Shown here piece after piece: positions 11,580 to 22,964 of a stretch of DNA of 64,000 bases (positions are counted from its first letter, which is position 1; each line of letters begins with the position of its first letter). This stretch comes from Atherinomorus stipes (Eukaryota > Chordata > Actinopteri > Atheriniformes > Atherinidae). The translations under genes were made by a program, and so were the position numbers. The notes below the pieces were generated by a model that was not told the DNA's origin, made no database searches, and saw only the letters and a program-made list of their open reading frames with translations. The stretch is taken from contig JALJCO010003008.1 of the NCBI GenBank assembly GCA_023101725.1, forward strand, positions 979,215-1,043,214, in the 5' to 3' direction.

Positions 11580-14360
11580 ATTTAAAGAGCTCAGTTTAGT
11601 TACATTTGCAGGGTAAGTATTCATGTAAGGGCCGGAATACTTGCTTTATGTTCTAAACAACCTAAAACACCTACCTCCTAATATAAAACATTAAATTAGC
11701 CCAGACAAGCACAATTTGGCCTTTTTAAAATGTAAAGCAGTTTTATCTTCACCAAAAATCTGTTTAAATAGCTGCTCTGGCGCTTTCAGTCAAATAATAT
11801 GGACTTCAGTTGTGTATGTGTCATTTCAAGTCTTTGTCTGCATGAAACCAAGCGTTAGAATATGCCGATGAAGATCATGTGACCGGGCAGAAACCTTCAG
11901 AATAGTTGCAAATGTTTCCTCTCGGGATAGATCCTGATAACTTTGTGACCCATGAGGTCATTCTTATTGTGTTCGTATGGACTGCTGACATAATGCCAGA
12001 TTATATGTGAAAAATCAAATAGATTTCCTAAATGTTTTACTTCATTTAGATAGTTCATTTGAAACTTTCTCCATTACGAGCTTTGACAGATTCACTTTCT
12101 CTGCCGCTCCTGACATTTAGAGTCAGACAAAAGCTGCTGAATAAAAAGTGACTCAGACAAAAGTTAGTCCACTGTCTGGATAAAAGCTTTTTGTCCACTA
12201 ATATGCTGAGCTGAAGCCTAATTAAACATTTTGTTCATGTGTCTTTCTTCTCACTGGGAACTTGTTCTCAAATACGTTGAAAAGGTGAATACAGCTTCAG
12301 CTCAAAACAGAATATAATGATTAGCTAATTATTCAAACTCTATATATTACTCTTGAGACAGTCTATTAAGGACATATGAAATAATGTCATTTCATGTGGT
12401 TCATTGCCATCAAAGTGGCAATGGCACAAGGCTGTAAACTGGATTGGCTTTAAAGGGAATATTACAAAAAAGCTGACTCTGTCATTAAAAGGAACGCTCG
12501 TTATTCTGTGAAAGACTGACTTAAGAAAGATGATATCTCATTAAAAGACTTGCACAAATTCTGTTCTCAAGACTCAAGGACAATCCTGAAAGGCCATGAT
12601 CTTCAGACATCCCCTAATTTAGAACAAAAAACCATTGTTAGTGCACACAGATCAGAACTGCACCCACAAATGGGAGTGAAAATCCTCCCACTCGATTCAG
12701 TTCATTCATACAGCACCACAGCAAAGGTAAAAAGTAAAAATTTGTCTTGCTAACTAAACCAACAGCTCTCTTAATGTTTTCTTTTATTCAGTCCTCCATA
12801 CACAATCACACACAATCACACAGCAGAAGTAGAAAAGAGGATCTCCCTTTTAACAGGAAGAGACCATCAGCAGAAACTGCCTCAGTGAGGAAGGACATCT
12901 GTCTTCTTTGCCGACCATTTCCAAGAAAAGAAAAAAAAAACATGAATAACTATTACAAAATACTTCAGATGGAGTGAGAGGAAGAAGAAAACTGTCACCT
13001 CACTGCGTGTGTTGCAAAGCTCTGTAACAGATTCTGGGAGCTGAACTGCTCTGCATATGCTTCTGTTTATGCAACAGTGACCTCTTCTGAAAATACATAT
13101 CCCTTCCTGAAAGTAATCATCAAGCTGCTTGTTTTTAACAGCCAAAAACTCAGTTTGAATGTGACATTTAGGGTGAAATGTTCAACCACATTTATGTGTG
13201 ACATCTCTGCTTTGTGAAGCAGCACATAGTTTATTTGTAATTAGAGAACACGAGATTACAGCTGCTACATTAATTGTTGGACAGAAGCTGCGGTGGACAG
13301 AAACAAGAATCCATTCATTTTACTTTTCTCAAGTTTTTAAGATGAGCTGAAAACTTCATCAAAAGTTTGGTTTTATGTCTCCTCAGTGTTTATGGACTTG
13401 TTTTATGTTTTCCAGCTGTTGGCAGGTCTATTGGAGCATCGTACCTGTGGTGGGGCCTCAGCAGAGACTGAAATCTCTTCACCCTCCTGAACATGGCTGC
13501 CCCTGGCAGCGCTGTGGCACCAGGTGGACTTCAGTCAATCACAGAACCTGTTTGTCTGCGGCTCAGAGTTCTGAACTTGTTTTATCCAAATATGAACTTT
13601 ACAGAACCATTTCAAAGAGAAACTTGTCATAGTTTGAATATCTGAGTGTGGGAGATACCGGACACAACCAAGATCATCTCCACATGGTGATATTTTACTA
13701 TATGCTGGGAATCTATGCAAATATGGATTTTTATTATTGCCAAACCTGCTGAATTAACCAGTCAACTAGTAAAGGCATTTACATTTGAAACAGTAAGTGT
13801 GCTTTAAAGGAAAGAAATCAGGAAGTCATATTCAACTACATATTTTAAAATGATCCCAAATGTTCTACAGAAATACTCTTATAGTTCTGGCCCAAGACCA
13901 AAACCCATCAGTTTACCAAACGTGGTTTGGTAAAAAAAAAAAATTCTAGCCACACAACTTCCCTGCTGTTCAAGAGGAACAATGTGAGAATATGGTTTTA
14001 AATCTGAAATGCTTTAATTTAATTTGACCTTGTTTTTGTTAATTTTATATCTAAATGTTTTTAATATAACTAATCTGAATGCCTGAAGCTCAGTTATATC
14101 ATTATTATTCATCATTATTATATCACTGGTCTGTTAAATAGAAGATCCATAAGGCTGCAACTGATCATAAATTATTATTTTGTTTACATAGTGGTATCCT
14201 TCATTTTTCACCATAATAAACATAATCATAATTTTTACAAGTGGTGAAGTGTAAAATAATTGACTTTCATAGGCAACTATCAACACCATACATTGCGTTG
14301 TATGTTGAACCAAAACCACCTTTTTACACCTGAACCAAAGAGCTTCTGTTAGATCTGGAT
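11580..14360. other. intergenic DNA, nothing recognised
   Basis: AT-rich sequence. Short ORFs at 12.55-12.98 and 13.37-13.63 kb show no domain, no signal peptide and no convincing exon boundaries. Confidence 0.45.
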
Positions 14361-14681
14361 TAGGGCTGGGCAATTTGACCTCAAATCAATAACACAATTA
14401 ACTGAACATGTTGCCTTGATTACAATAAATTGGCCATTATTTTTGTATAGTTTTATTTTTAGTCTTCAAAGCTCGCTTTGTGATACAAATATTTTCATAA
14501 TAGAGAAGATATTGTTTTATATCAAGTGAGTGGAAGCAGACACAGTTTGAATATATATGTTCATTTAATTAATGTTTTTAGATATATTTAAGAGAAATTA
14601 TTCAAATTATTGGCATGAGCAAGATTACATCGAATTGTTTGTTTTGGTTTAGATTCATTTTCAATTTATTGTCCAGCTGTA
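14361..14681. mobile_element. hAT-like miniature transposon, family 'TAGGGCTGGGCAAT'
   Basis: The left terminus tagggctgggcaat and the right terminus attgtccagctgta are imperfect inverted repeats (about 11 of 14). The flanks atctggat (14353-14360) and atctggag (14682-14689) match at 7 of 8 positions. The 321-base body is AT-rich and non-coding. Confidence 0.7.
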
Positions 14682-15385
14682 ATCTGGAGGTAAACTTGGT
14701 TTCTGGTAGTCCAGATTTTCATGTTCTCCAAACTCCTCTTGTAGACTGAAACGCCTCATTGATGGCAATTCTATTACACTTGAACAGAAATATGAAAAGA
14801 AATGATAAATAAAAACAAAAAACATATGAAGTTAACTTGTGGCAGAGCTGAATCAGGCTGTAATGACAACAAATGTTATACTGAAACAATGTGAAATTGA
14901 ATAGTTTAATAATACTCATTTATTAGGACCATCTCATAGAAGAAATATTTTTGTTTTTTTCAGGTAATATCCAGGACTGAATCCCTTTTTCACTCTGATT
15001 TCTGCTTAGTTAGTTTTCTGCTCTGAATAAACTGCAATACAATAAATGAACTTCAAGCTTTCATTGTTTTCTGCAGGTAGTGGTGCCCTCTAATGTTATA
15101 GAAGATGCTGTTTATAGAGGGCATAAATAAGCTGACATCACCTCAAATCACCTGAACCCTCCTGCTGTGTCTGTATGATTCTGTTTCTTTATTATAAATG
15201 TCACTTCACCAGTTTATTTCACATCTGCTTTTATCCACAGTTTCACTGTGAATCAAACAACAGCACTTTGTCAACAAGCAGCACTTAGTAGCTCATTTTT
15301 AGCATTACGTTGTTGATAGGTTGTTATAAAGAGACAGAATAGAGGCTGAAAATGTTGAATCCAACAAACCATTTTAACTTATAAT

Positions 15386-16035
15386 TAGGGATGCACGATA
15401 TAATCGCCCCCTGTTGGTATTGGCCTATGTTGGCCTTAAAACTGAGTATCGGACATCGGCCACCCCACCAATATTTAACCGATATTTAACCGATCAGATC
15501 ACTGTTTCTAGAGTCTAAAAAAACAAACTTCTTCTTCTTCAAAAACTTCTTTTTAACAGACTTTAAAACTTCTAAAGACTAGGGTTGGGAAAAAAATATC
15601 GATGGATTGAAATAGCGCAAAATTTTCATATGCTGATATCATATTGATATTTAAAAATACGGTATCAATCTATTTAATGAACAAAATCTCACGATATTTA
15701 ATCGTTCTGTGACTAAATCTGGCAGGAATTCACGCAATATCGTGAGATTTTTTAACAGAACGATGAAAACTCTTGAGATTTTGAACGTAAAATAGATCGA
15801 TGCCGCATTTTAAAATATTGATTAAATATTGGCATATGAAAATATTGCGATATTTCAGTGTGTTGACATTTTTTTCCCACCCCTGTGTCAGAAACAGATA
15901 ACAAAACTGCTATTTGCAATGACTGCTTATTTTTTTCAGCTTTAATATCAGTATCAATATCGTTTATCGGCCACATGAGTTTTAAAATATCGGCATATCG
16001 AATATCGGCCAAAATTCAAATATTGTGCATCCCTT
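15386..16035 (-). mobile_element. hAT-like miniature transposon, family 'TAGGGATGCACGATA', copy 2 (inverted)
   Basis: It starts tagggatgcacgatataatcg and ends attgtgcatccctt, and is the reverse complement of copies 1 and 3 in internal order. The flanks cttataat and cttatagg share 6 of 8 bases. It contains the shared block with tatcggacatcggccacccc and the shared pair of aatattgcgatatttcagtg and gatatcatattgatat. Confidence 0.75.
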
Positions 16036-17545
16036 CTTATAGGCAGTAAACACCGCACCCTGTTGAATTAAATCTAAATAATCTATAGTGCTGGAAAAAA
16101 AGAAAAAGTGCTGCCTTTATCTCAGAGAAGTTGTTTTGGGATTGAATAATGCACCAAATTGTGTTTAGAAAGTTTATTTTAATCCTGCTGTAGACTAAAA
16201 TGGATATTGATATCAAAGAGATATGAAAAAAGAAAAAAGAAAACAAAAAAAATTACAAAAACCATTAGAATGCTTCCAAAACAACCATGAACATTGTGCT
16301 TTATTGTTTATATTTGGTCTTTTCCAATAAAATATAGAAAATTACAAATTGCTTCTCCTTCATTATTTAATGCATTATGGTCTCCACACACAAACTACAA
16401 CTTAAGAAAAAGCGAAGTGATTCATTTTTCAAATAACATTTCTTTTTTCTTTCTTTCTTTCTTTTTTTTTTTTGAAGAGAACAAGGTTAAATTTTGTCTT
16501 TATACATTTTAATAAACCTTGAATGAGAACGCAGACCACAGCACTGCCCTCAAGCACACGATAAGATAAAACTTAAATTATCCAGACGGAAACTCTGGTC
16601 TGAAAGATTGCCCCAATGTACAATGAAAGTACAAAACAAAGAAATCGCAGAATAAATAATGCTCCCTCTGCCTGGATACTTTCCCCCACCATCTTACTTT
16701 TGTTTAAACTTAGTGAACTGATGACTTGTCAAGACATTCAAGGATTCATGGGAGGATTGAAATAAATTTACTGTCCAGAACTGTCTCAGATCACAATAGT
16801 TGTTACCTTGACGACCTCATATTCATCTTTTCAGGCACAAGAGTAAGATATATTATCATCTCTAGAGTGGTAATATTCTACAAACAACCTGAAAATTAGA
16901 TTACAATATGACCTTGATTGGAACAATTACTGACACCAACATGTCTGCTTCATATAGATTAGTTATAGATGCCAATAATTAGTGTCTTTAAAGCTTCACA
17001 TGAGGAAATTCAGTGGTGATTTCTCACAGATATTGATTATTAATATTTCTGTGTATAATTAAAGTTATGATATTATGATCTAAGCCTGACACCCCTTCTT
17101 AGAGTCTCCATGAAGCCCTGAGGCTTCATACGTTAAAGGTTTATTTCTGGTGTCTGTGTTGGATATTTTGCTGAATGACGAAGCTTGAAGTTTTGATCGT
17201 GATCGAAGGTGTCTGTTCACGAGAATTAGTCCATCAATGTCAAAACTCACGACGAGTGTTGACAAAAACTGGGAGGAAGAGGTGATGGATGCCCCAAGCT
17301 GTGCAGTTATTTCAGTTCAGAGAGATTTTGCACGACAACATGAACCTCAAACCAATCCACTGGTAAATGTCAGATTCTTTATCTGAGTTTATAGTTTTTG
17401 TTATCTCAGTACAGAACATGTCTACAGTCATGAGGACAAAAGAGGAACTGGTTTTCTGTTCCATCTTTAAACCTTCTGGAGGAAACCATACCAATGAAAT
17501 CATACCAATAATTTTCTAATATGGAGCCGCTGTCCTGATACAGAC
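16036..17545. other. intergenic DNA, nothing recognised
   Basis: It contains a TTTC-rich run near 16440-16475 but no exon, RNA gene or further element that I can support. Confidence 0.4.
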
Positions 17546-18307
17546 TAAGGATGCACGATATTGGAATTGTGGCCAATATCCGTTGTGCCGATATTTTAAA
17601 ACTCAGGTGGCCGATAACCAATATCAATACCCATATTGAAGCTGATATTAAAATAGCAGTTTTGTTATCCGTTTCCGACACTTTGAAAAACAGGGGTGGG
17701 AAAACTATCAATACACTGAAACATTATGATATTTTTATATGTCAGTATCTAAAAATGCGGTATTGATCTATTTTACTTACAGAATCTTGTGAAATTTCAT
17801 CGTTCTGTTACAAAATCTCACAATATTTCATGAATTCTCATGAGACGTCATAACAGAAAGATAAAATACCACGAGATTTTGTTAGTAAAATAGATCGCTA
17901 CCGCATTTCTAAATGTGAATATGATATCAGCATATGAAAAATTGCAAAATTTTTGTGAATTCTCGCGAGATCTTGTAACAGAACGTTGAAACATCGCGAG
18001 ATTTTGTTAGTAAAATGGATTGATACCGTGTTTTTAAATGTCAATATGATATCAGCAGATGAAAATGTCATGATACTTCAGTGTATTGATTCCACCCCAT
18101 AGTCTTTAGAAGTTTTAAAGTCAGTAAAAAAGAAGTTTTTGAACAGGGTTTTTTTTTTTTTTTTAGACTTTAGAAATAGCGGGCTGATCGGTTAAATATC
18201 GATTAAATATCAGTTAAATATCGGTGGGGTGGCTGATGTCCGATACTCAGTTTTAAGGCTGGTATAGGCCGATACCAATAGGGGGCTGATTATATCGTGC
18301 ATCCCTA
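17546..18307 (+). mobile_element. hAT-like miniature transposon, family 'TAGGGATGCACGATA', copy 3 (longest)
   Basis: The termini are taaggatgcacgatat and atatcgtgcatcccta. The flanks atacagac (17538-17545) and aaacagac (18308-18315) match at 7 of 8. At 762 bases it is about 110-150 bases longer than its relatives, because the internal segment with gagattttgttagtaaaat is duplicated (near 17870 and 18000). It carries a perfect tctcgcgaga palindrome at 17961-17970. Confidence 0.8.
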
Positions 18308-18407
18308 AAACAGACAATTTGAAAATGCTCAAAACGGAGCAGAAATGTCTTTTAATTCACTTCAGCTTTATTCACTTATATACTGCTTATGTGCCCATGT
18401 AGTGCAG

Positions 18408-18740
18408 AGGGTTCCTCCTTAACAGAAATTACTTCTTCATGCAGAGATGTCCCCTACATTTAGAAGTTTCATCTTCAAGCAAACATATGTCCCTCATACA
18501 GAAATCTCTTTTTTTATGCGGAATGTCTTTTTATTGCAGAAATGTAAAAGTGTAAAAGTGTCATTTTCTTTCAAAAATGACCTTGTAACACAGAAATGTC
18601 TTCGTAATGTAAAAGTATCATCTTCTTGTAGAAATGTTGTCCTGTTGTAATACACACATATCCTCCTGATGCAAAAATGCCCTGGTGGTGGAAAAAGTGT
18701 TCTTCTAATATCCTCCAAATGCCAAAATGTCCTCATGACA
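18408..18740. repeat. degenerate minisatellite with 'cagaaatgtcctc' units
   Basis: Units resembling 'gcagaaatgtcctcttaat' recur about every 20-25 bases with many substitutions and indels (for example at 18530, 18588, 18628, 18672 and 18720). The 106-codon ORF on the - strand here follows from the repeat composition and is not a gene. Confidence 0.55.
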
Positions 18741-18858
18741 ATGGTTTGTATCAAAACTGCCACAACTTCAGAGACTAACACACATCTGTTTGATTCTCCA
18801 TAAGTTGGTATCAAGTCAGGTTTTGGTCCCTATGATGGCAGTAAGAACAACTGCACTG

Positions 18859-18870
18859 CACACACACCCA

Positions 18871-18906
<36 letters not shown>
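18859..18906. repeat. (CA)n microsatellite
   Basis: A nearly uninterrupted CA dinucleotide run of about 48 bases. Confidence 0.9.
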
Positions 18907-18908
<2 letters not shown>

Positions 18909-21717
18909 ATGAAAGGTGTGTTTGATGCCTTTGGTTGACAGTGACCTTCAGGAACACTTGACTGTCAGCAGAATGAATTGATGAACAGCGGCAGCATCAC
19001 TACTTAACAGACTGAAACTGAAACGCACAGTTTCGTCTCTGTGATGACGAATTCTCCTGATGAAGGCGATAAAGTATGACGACAAACCCTGCAGCAAAAG
19101 GTTACTCAAGTTATTGGTATGTGTGATGTAGCGTACAGTGATCTGAGACTGATATAATAGCAAGCAGACTATTTCTATTATTTCTATCTCTGTTGTAATC
19201 AATCCTGCAGGAGCAACTGACAATAAACTTCTTAATTTCCCTGTTATATCTACTAATTACAGGTAGATTTGATTGATTCATCAAACATTTACAGTTAAGT
19301 CACTTGTTATGAATATGACTGTTCATCAGTATCCCAGTAGGATTTTGCTAACAGCGCAGCATTTTGACAGCTGGAAATATGACCACAGGACTAACTAAAT
19401 AAGAGTATCAGAGGTCAGATTAATTTTCCAAAATCCCAAGCATGCCAATCCTAGTTGTACTAGGAAAACATATGCAATTTATTGTCTCTACAGGGTTCTC
19501 ATGGATTTGTGAAACACAGTCCTGTTTTACATCGCATGCCATAAGCTTCGGGAGAGTAATGCAGACCAGTATTGCTGCAGGAAAAAACAAAACCATTTTT
19601 GTGTAAGTAGAAAAACTTGAAGGAGCTTTGTGCTTTGAGAGATATGAACAGGGTGAGGGCTTTGGATGGGTGCAGACATTACAAAGTGAATATGAGTTAT
19701 TAACTGGGCCATGCTCAGGAACATAAACACAATATCCTATGTGTAAGAATATTTTCTTACCTGGAATCATTTCTAAAAGCAAAATATTGCTGTAAATGTA
19801 AATATATCCAGTTAATGATAATAATGAAGAAGGCTTCAGTCTGAGCAAATGAAGCTGGAAGTGCTATTATAAGCTGTGAAATGATGTAGATTTTGTGATT
19901 TGTTTTGGTTTTATGGCAGTACTGTATCTGATTTTTGATTAATTCTGGAGTCGCTCGTGTTTCTCATTTTTCTCCTGAAGGTGACTGAACCTGAAGCGCT
20001 GAGGCTGGAGGTCATCCTGTCCTCTTTCTCTCGGTTTTTCTGAATAAACAGCGCATTTGTGACGTCAGCTTCAACCTCGACTGTAGCGTGGGCATTTATC
20101 TTCAACTGCAGGTTTATAATAATTCTGACCCAGATAAAACTCAGTCATGACTAAAATACTGTTTCTGTTGTACTGTTCTGCTAAATCTGTGACTGTTTAT
20201 GAAAGTTTTTTTTTTATTTCAACTCAGAACGAACAGGATAAAAAATCACAACCTGTTTTGAAATTTTTGGATATAAATTTTCCCATTAATTAATTCTTTT
20301 TGGCGAACAAACTGGATAATAACTGTGTATTTTTAACTCCATCATTATTAGAAGAATATACAGTATATGCAACAAATATTAGATAAATATCTGACCATAT
20401 CACCTTAAATAATTCTAAAAAATTATTGAATATGTGAAATATTTCACTTTGTAATCAGTTTCTATATATTGAAAAGATATTAATTAACTAATCTGAATCA
20501 CTAGGACAGAAAACATCAATAATTAAATTTCATACATCTAATCATTCATTATCTAATGATCTAATCATTCATGTCTTATTTTAATATTAAAATTTGGCTT
20601 TAGGGTTACTTTGAATTCAATTAAACAGAAATAAGGATTCTAATTATTACATATTTGCAAGGAAAATATGAGTAGAATAAAAGATAAATGATCTTTTAGG
20701 GTTTTTGTGCTGTTTTATGTAATCTAACAGTTTTTCCAAGGGAAGTTGTTTGGTCTATTTCAACTAAATTTCCTGTGGGTTATGTGACTTGGTGTTCACA
20801 GAGTTCATTACTTTTGATGCCATGGGTCTACAGATGTTACTCAGCAGCAGATCATCACATCAAAGCCTGTAATAGTTTTAATATTCCAGCTTAATTAAAT
20901 CTATGAGTAGAGCTTAGTGTATGAATGAGATTATTTACAGTGTAAACACATGACTGTGATTTTGTTTTTCTGGGTTTTTGTCTTTTTTTAACTCATTGGT
21001 TTTCTGGCTTTGGATCAAGGCTTTCACTAAGGTGCTGGGTGTTCCACATTTTGTGGCTTTGTGCAGAAATTCATCGTCAGATGTGAAAACAGCCACAGCT
21101 GAGCGGGTATGGAGATACAAGGTTTTCAGTGGGTTGACATTTAGCAGTTAATGAAAGTTGAGATGAAAGCACAGAGCAAATGAGTCGAGCTGCAGGTTGC
21201 CACATGATGCAAATCAGACGAGGAAAAGGGCACAAACCTTTTTCTCCTGCGTCATCATTAAGCTCGGACCTGGCCTGAGGTCAGCTGACAGACTCTCGGC
21301 TTTCAACTGAGGTGCAGGATGAATTCTGTTGCTGACATGGTCAATAGCAGAATTCAGATGAATGATAGAGTCCTCAGAATGACTCACCTCTAACCTTTGA
21401 CCTCTGACTTGTGATAGGAGGCAGCTTCACTTAAATGAGCAGGTGGAGACAGAAGGTGATAGTTTAATTACTGCATATGTGTCCAAGTATTAGACTGAGC
21501 CCCTAGCAAGGAACAGCACCATCAATCAGTCATAAACACTCAGATCACAGCAGCTCATTTGTACTAAGCAGCAAGCAGAAATTAAATGTTTAATATGCAG
21601 CAACATTTGGGATTAACTTTGAGATTATTTCATACGCACAGAAACAGGAAAACTGTGACACGTCACTCTATAATAAAATGAATTAATTTTCATGAAACTG
21701 GAATGATTACTGTTCAA
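18907..21717. other. intergenic DNA upstream of cart, nothing recognised
   Basis: The longest ORF (142 codons, - strand, 19420-19848) has no recognisable domain and no splice partners. No repeats with clear ends were seen. Distal regulatory elements of cart could lie here, but none can be identified from a single sequence. Confidence 0.4.
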
Positions 21718-22200
21718 TTTTGGTAAAATGGCACGCAAAACACCTACACACAAACAAAATGACAGCAAACCGTGCCTCTCATTTCTGAGACATAAAAACA
21801 GCAGAGATGCTCAGAAAAGAAAAAGGACACTCAAAGACACAAAGACACAAATGCAAGACAAGATTATTTATGCAGGATAAGTTACATGTAAGACAAACAG
21901 GGAAAACATAGTCACCAGTAACATCATCATCAGTTCATATATTCAAAAAGACAACACAAAAAAAATAAATAACTGACACAAAACAATCATAGTTGGCAAA
22001 CTGTAACGAAGAAACACAAACCCACCAAAGACATAAAACGACCTCAAAACTCTGCAAAACAAATAAAACTAGTCAGAGTTGTAAAATTACTGCAAGCAAA
22101 AGTACACAAAACAACAAAAAATAAACAAGAGTTATAAACAAACACATTGATCACAGTCAAAAGAACTACAAGAGCAAAACTACAACAGAGAAAAATATCT
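21718..22200. repeat. A/C-rich degenerate 'gacacaaaa' low-complexity tract
   Basis: The stretch is dominated by variants of gacacaaa, aaacacac and caaaacaa with no open frame. It resembles the decayed 'acacaaaacgacc' tandem arrays common in fish intergenic DNA. Confidence 0.5.
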
Positions 22201-22486
22201 GCTAAGATACAACAAGCAGAGACGTCATCAGACGAGTTTAACCTTTGTGTGGTCAGAACAAACTTCTGCTCCTCTCAGGTTTTACTCTCTTTCAGCTGTG
22301 AGTCACAGTCTGACCTCTGACCTCTGTACAGCAGCTGTTTCAGCGCAAACATCCAACATCTACCCGTTTAATATTAACTCGCCGACACAACATCAATCAC
22401 AGGACAACACGTTTACACACTTTATCTGATGAGCTGAATACATGAATAATTTGAGCGAACAGCATCACAGCAGGAGGAGGGCAAGG

Positions 22487-22510
22487 AGGAGGAGGAGGAG
22501 GAGGAGGAGG
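22487..22510. repeat. (GGA)n purine run just upstream of the cart TATA box
   Basis: A run of GGA triplets ends a few bases before the TATA box at 22514. Runs of this type can form non-B DNA; whether it acts in cart transcription is not known. Confidence 0.8.
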
Positions 22511-22513
22511 ATG

Positions 22514-22521
22514 TATAAATA
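22514..22521 (+). promoter_or_regulatory. TATA box of cart
   Basis: tataaata lies about 300 bases upstream of the cart ATG, with no other gene nearby on this strand. Transcription would start about 30 bases downstream, near 22545. A half-CRE-like gacgtcat occurs at 22221. A plausible small 5'UTR intron runs from ca|gtaagt near 22698 to the ttttttcag ending at 22800, just before the coding start. Confidence 0.65.
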
Positions 22522-22823
22522 CAGGAGCGGGAGAAACCAGAGCTTATGAGGAAGAAAAATAACAAGAAAAACAACAAGATCTAAAAGAAGAAGGGAGGAA
22601 AAATAAAGAGAAACTGCCAGAAATCAGACAGAAGAAGAAAAAAGGGAAGCAATTCTAGATATTCTGTATAACTCAAAATTATTTTTGTGGCTTTTACAGT
22701 AAGTTATATCCATCTCACATCATCTCATTTTATTTTCAATGCATTTAGAAACAGTTTGATGTGTAGGGAGAGATGTGTAATTTTCTATTATTTTTTTCAG
22801 GCTTTTTAAACATATTTTTGGAG

Positions 22824-22964
22824 ATGGAAAGCATGCGAGCAGTTGTCTACCTGTCCGTCTGTTTGTCTGTGATGACATCAGTCTGTCAGGGTGAAAGGTC
22901 ATCCGAAAACCAGCTGCCGTCTGCGCCAGATGAGCCGATCCTCGGACTCACAACGAGTGAACTG
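22824..22964 (+). CDS. cart: CART prepropeptide, exon 1 (signal peptide and pro-region)
   Basis: This exon codes residues 1-47 of a 110-residue precursor of cocaine- and amphetamine-regulated transcript, a secreted neuropeptide of feeding and stress circuits. I chose the ATG giving MESMR because mammalian CART also starts MES; an upstream in-frame ATG at 22773 lies before the likely 5'UTR acceptor. Residues 4-22 form a signal peptide (AVVYLSVCLSVMTSVCQG) with cleavage probably after Gly23 or nearby. The exon ends in phase 0 at ctg|gtgagt. The three-exon structure matches known CART genes. Teleosts have several cart paralogues, and which one this is cannot be settled without a tree. Confidence 0.93.

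Noticed and set aside
18859..18906. CA repeat considered as part of a structured RNA or CRISPR-like array
   Set aside because: A plain dinucleotide microsatellite with no spacers or flanking genes.
19420..19848. 142-codon ORF on -, with a signal-peptide-like internal stretch (MVLFFPAAILVCITLPKLMA)
   Set aside because: No domain, family or splice context was recognised. In 128 kb of AT-rich double-stranded sequence one ORF of this length is expected by chance.
22773..22823. Upstream in-frame ATG extending cart by 17 residues
   Set aside because: It lies before a strong acceptor (ttttttcag at 22800) that probably ends a 5'UTR intron. The downstream MES start matches mammalian CART.
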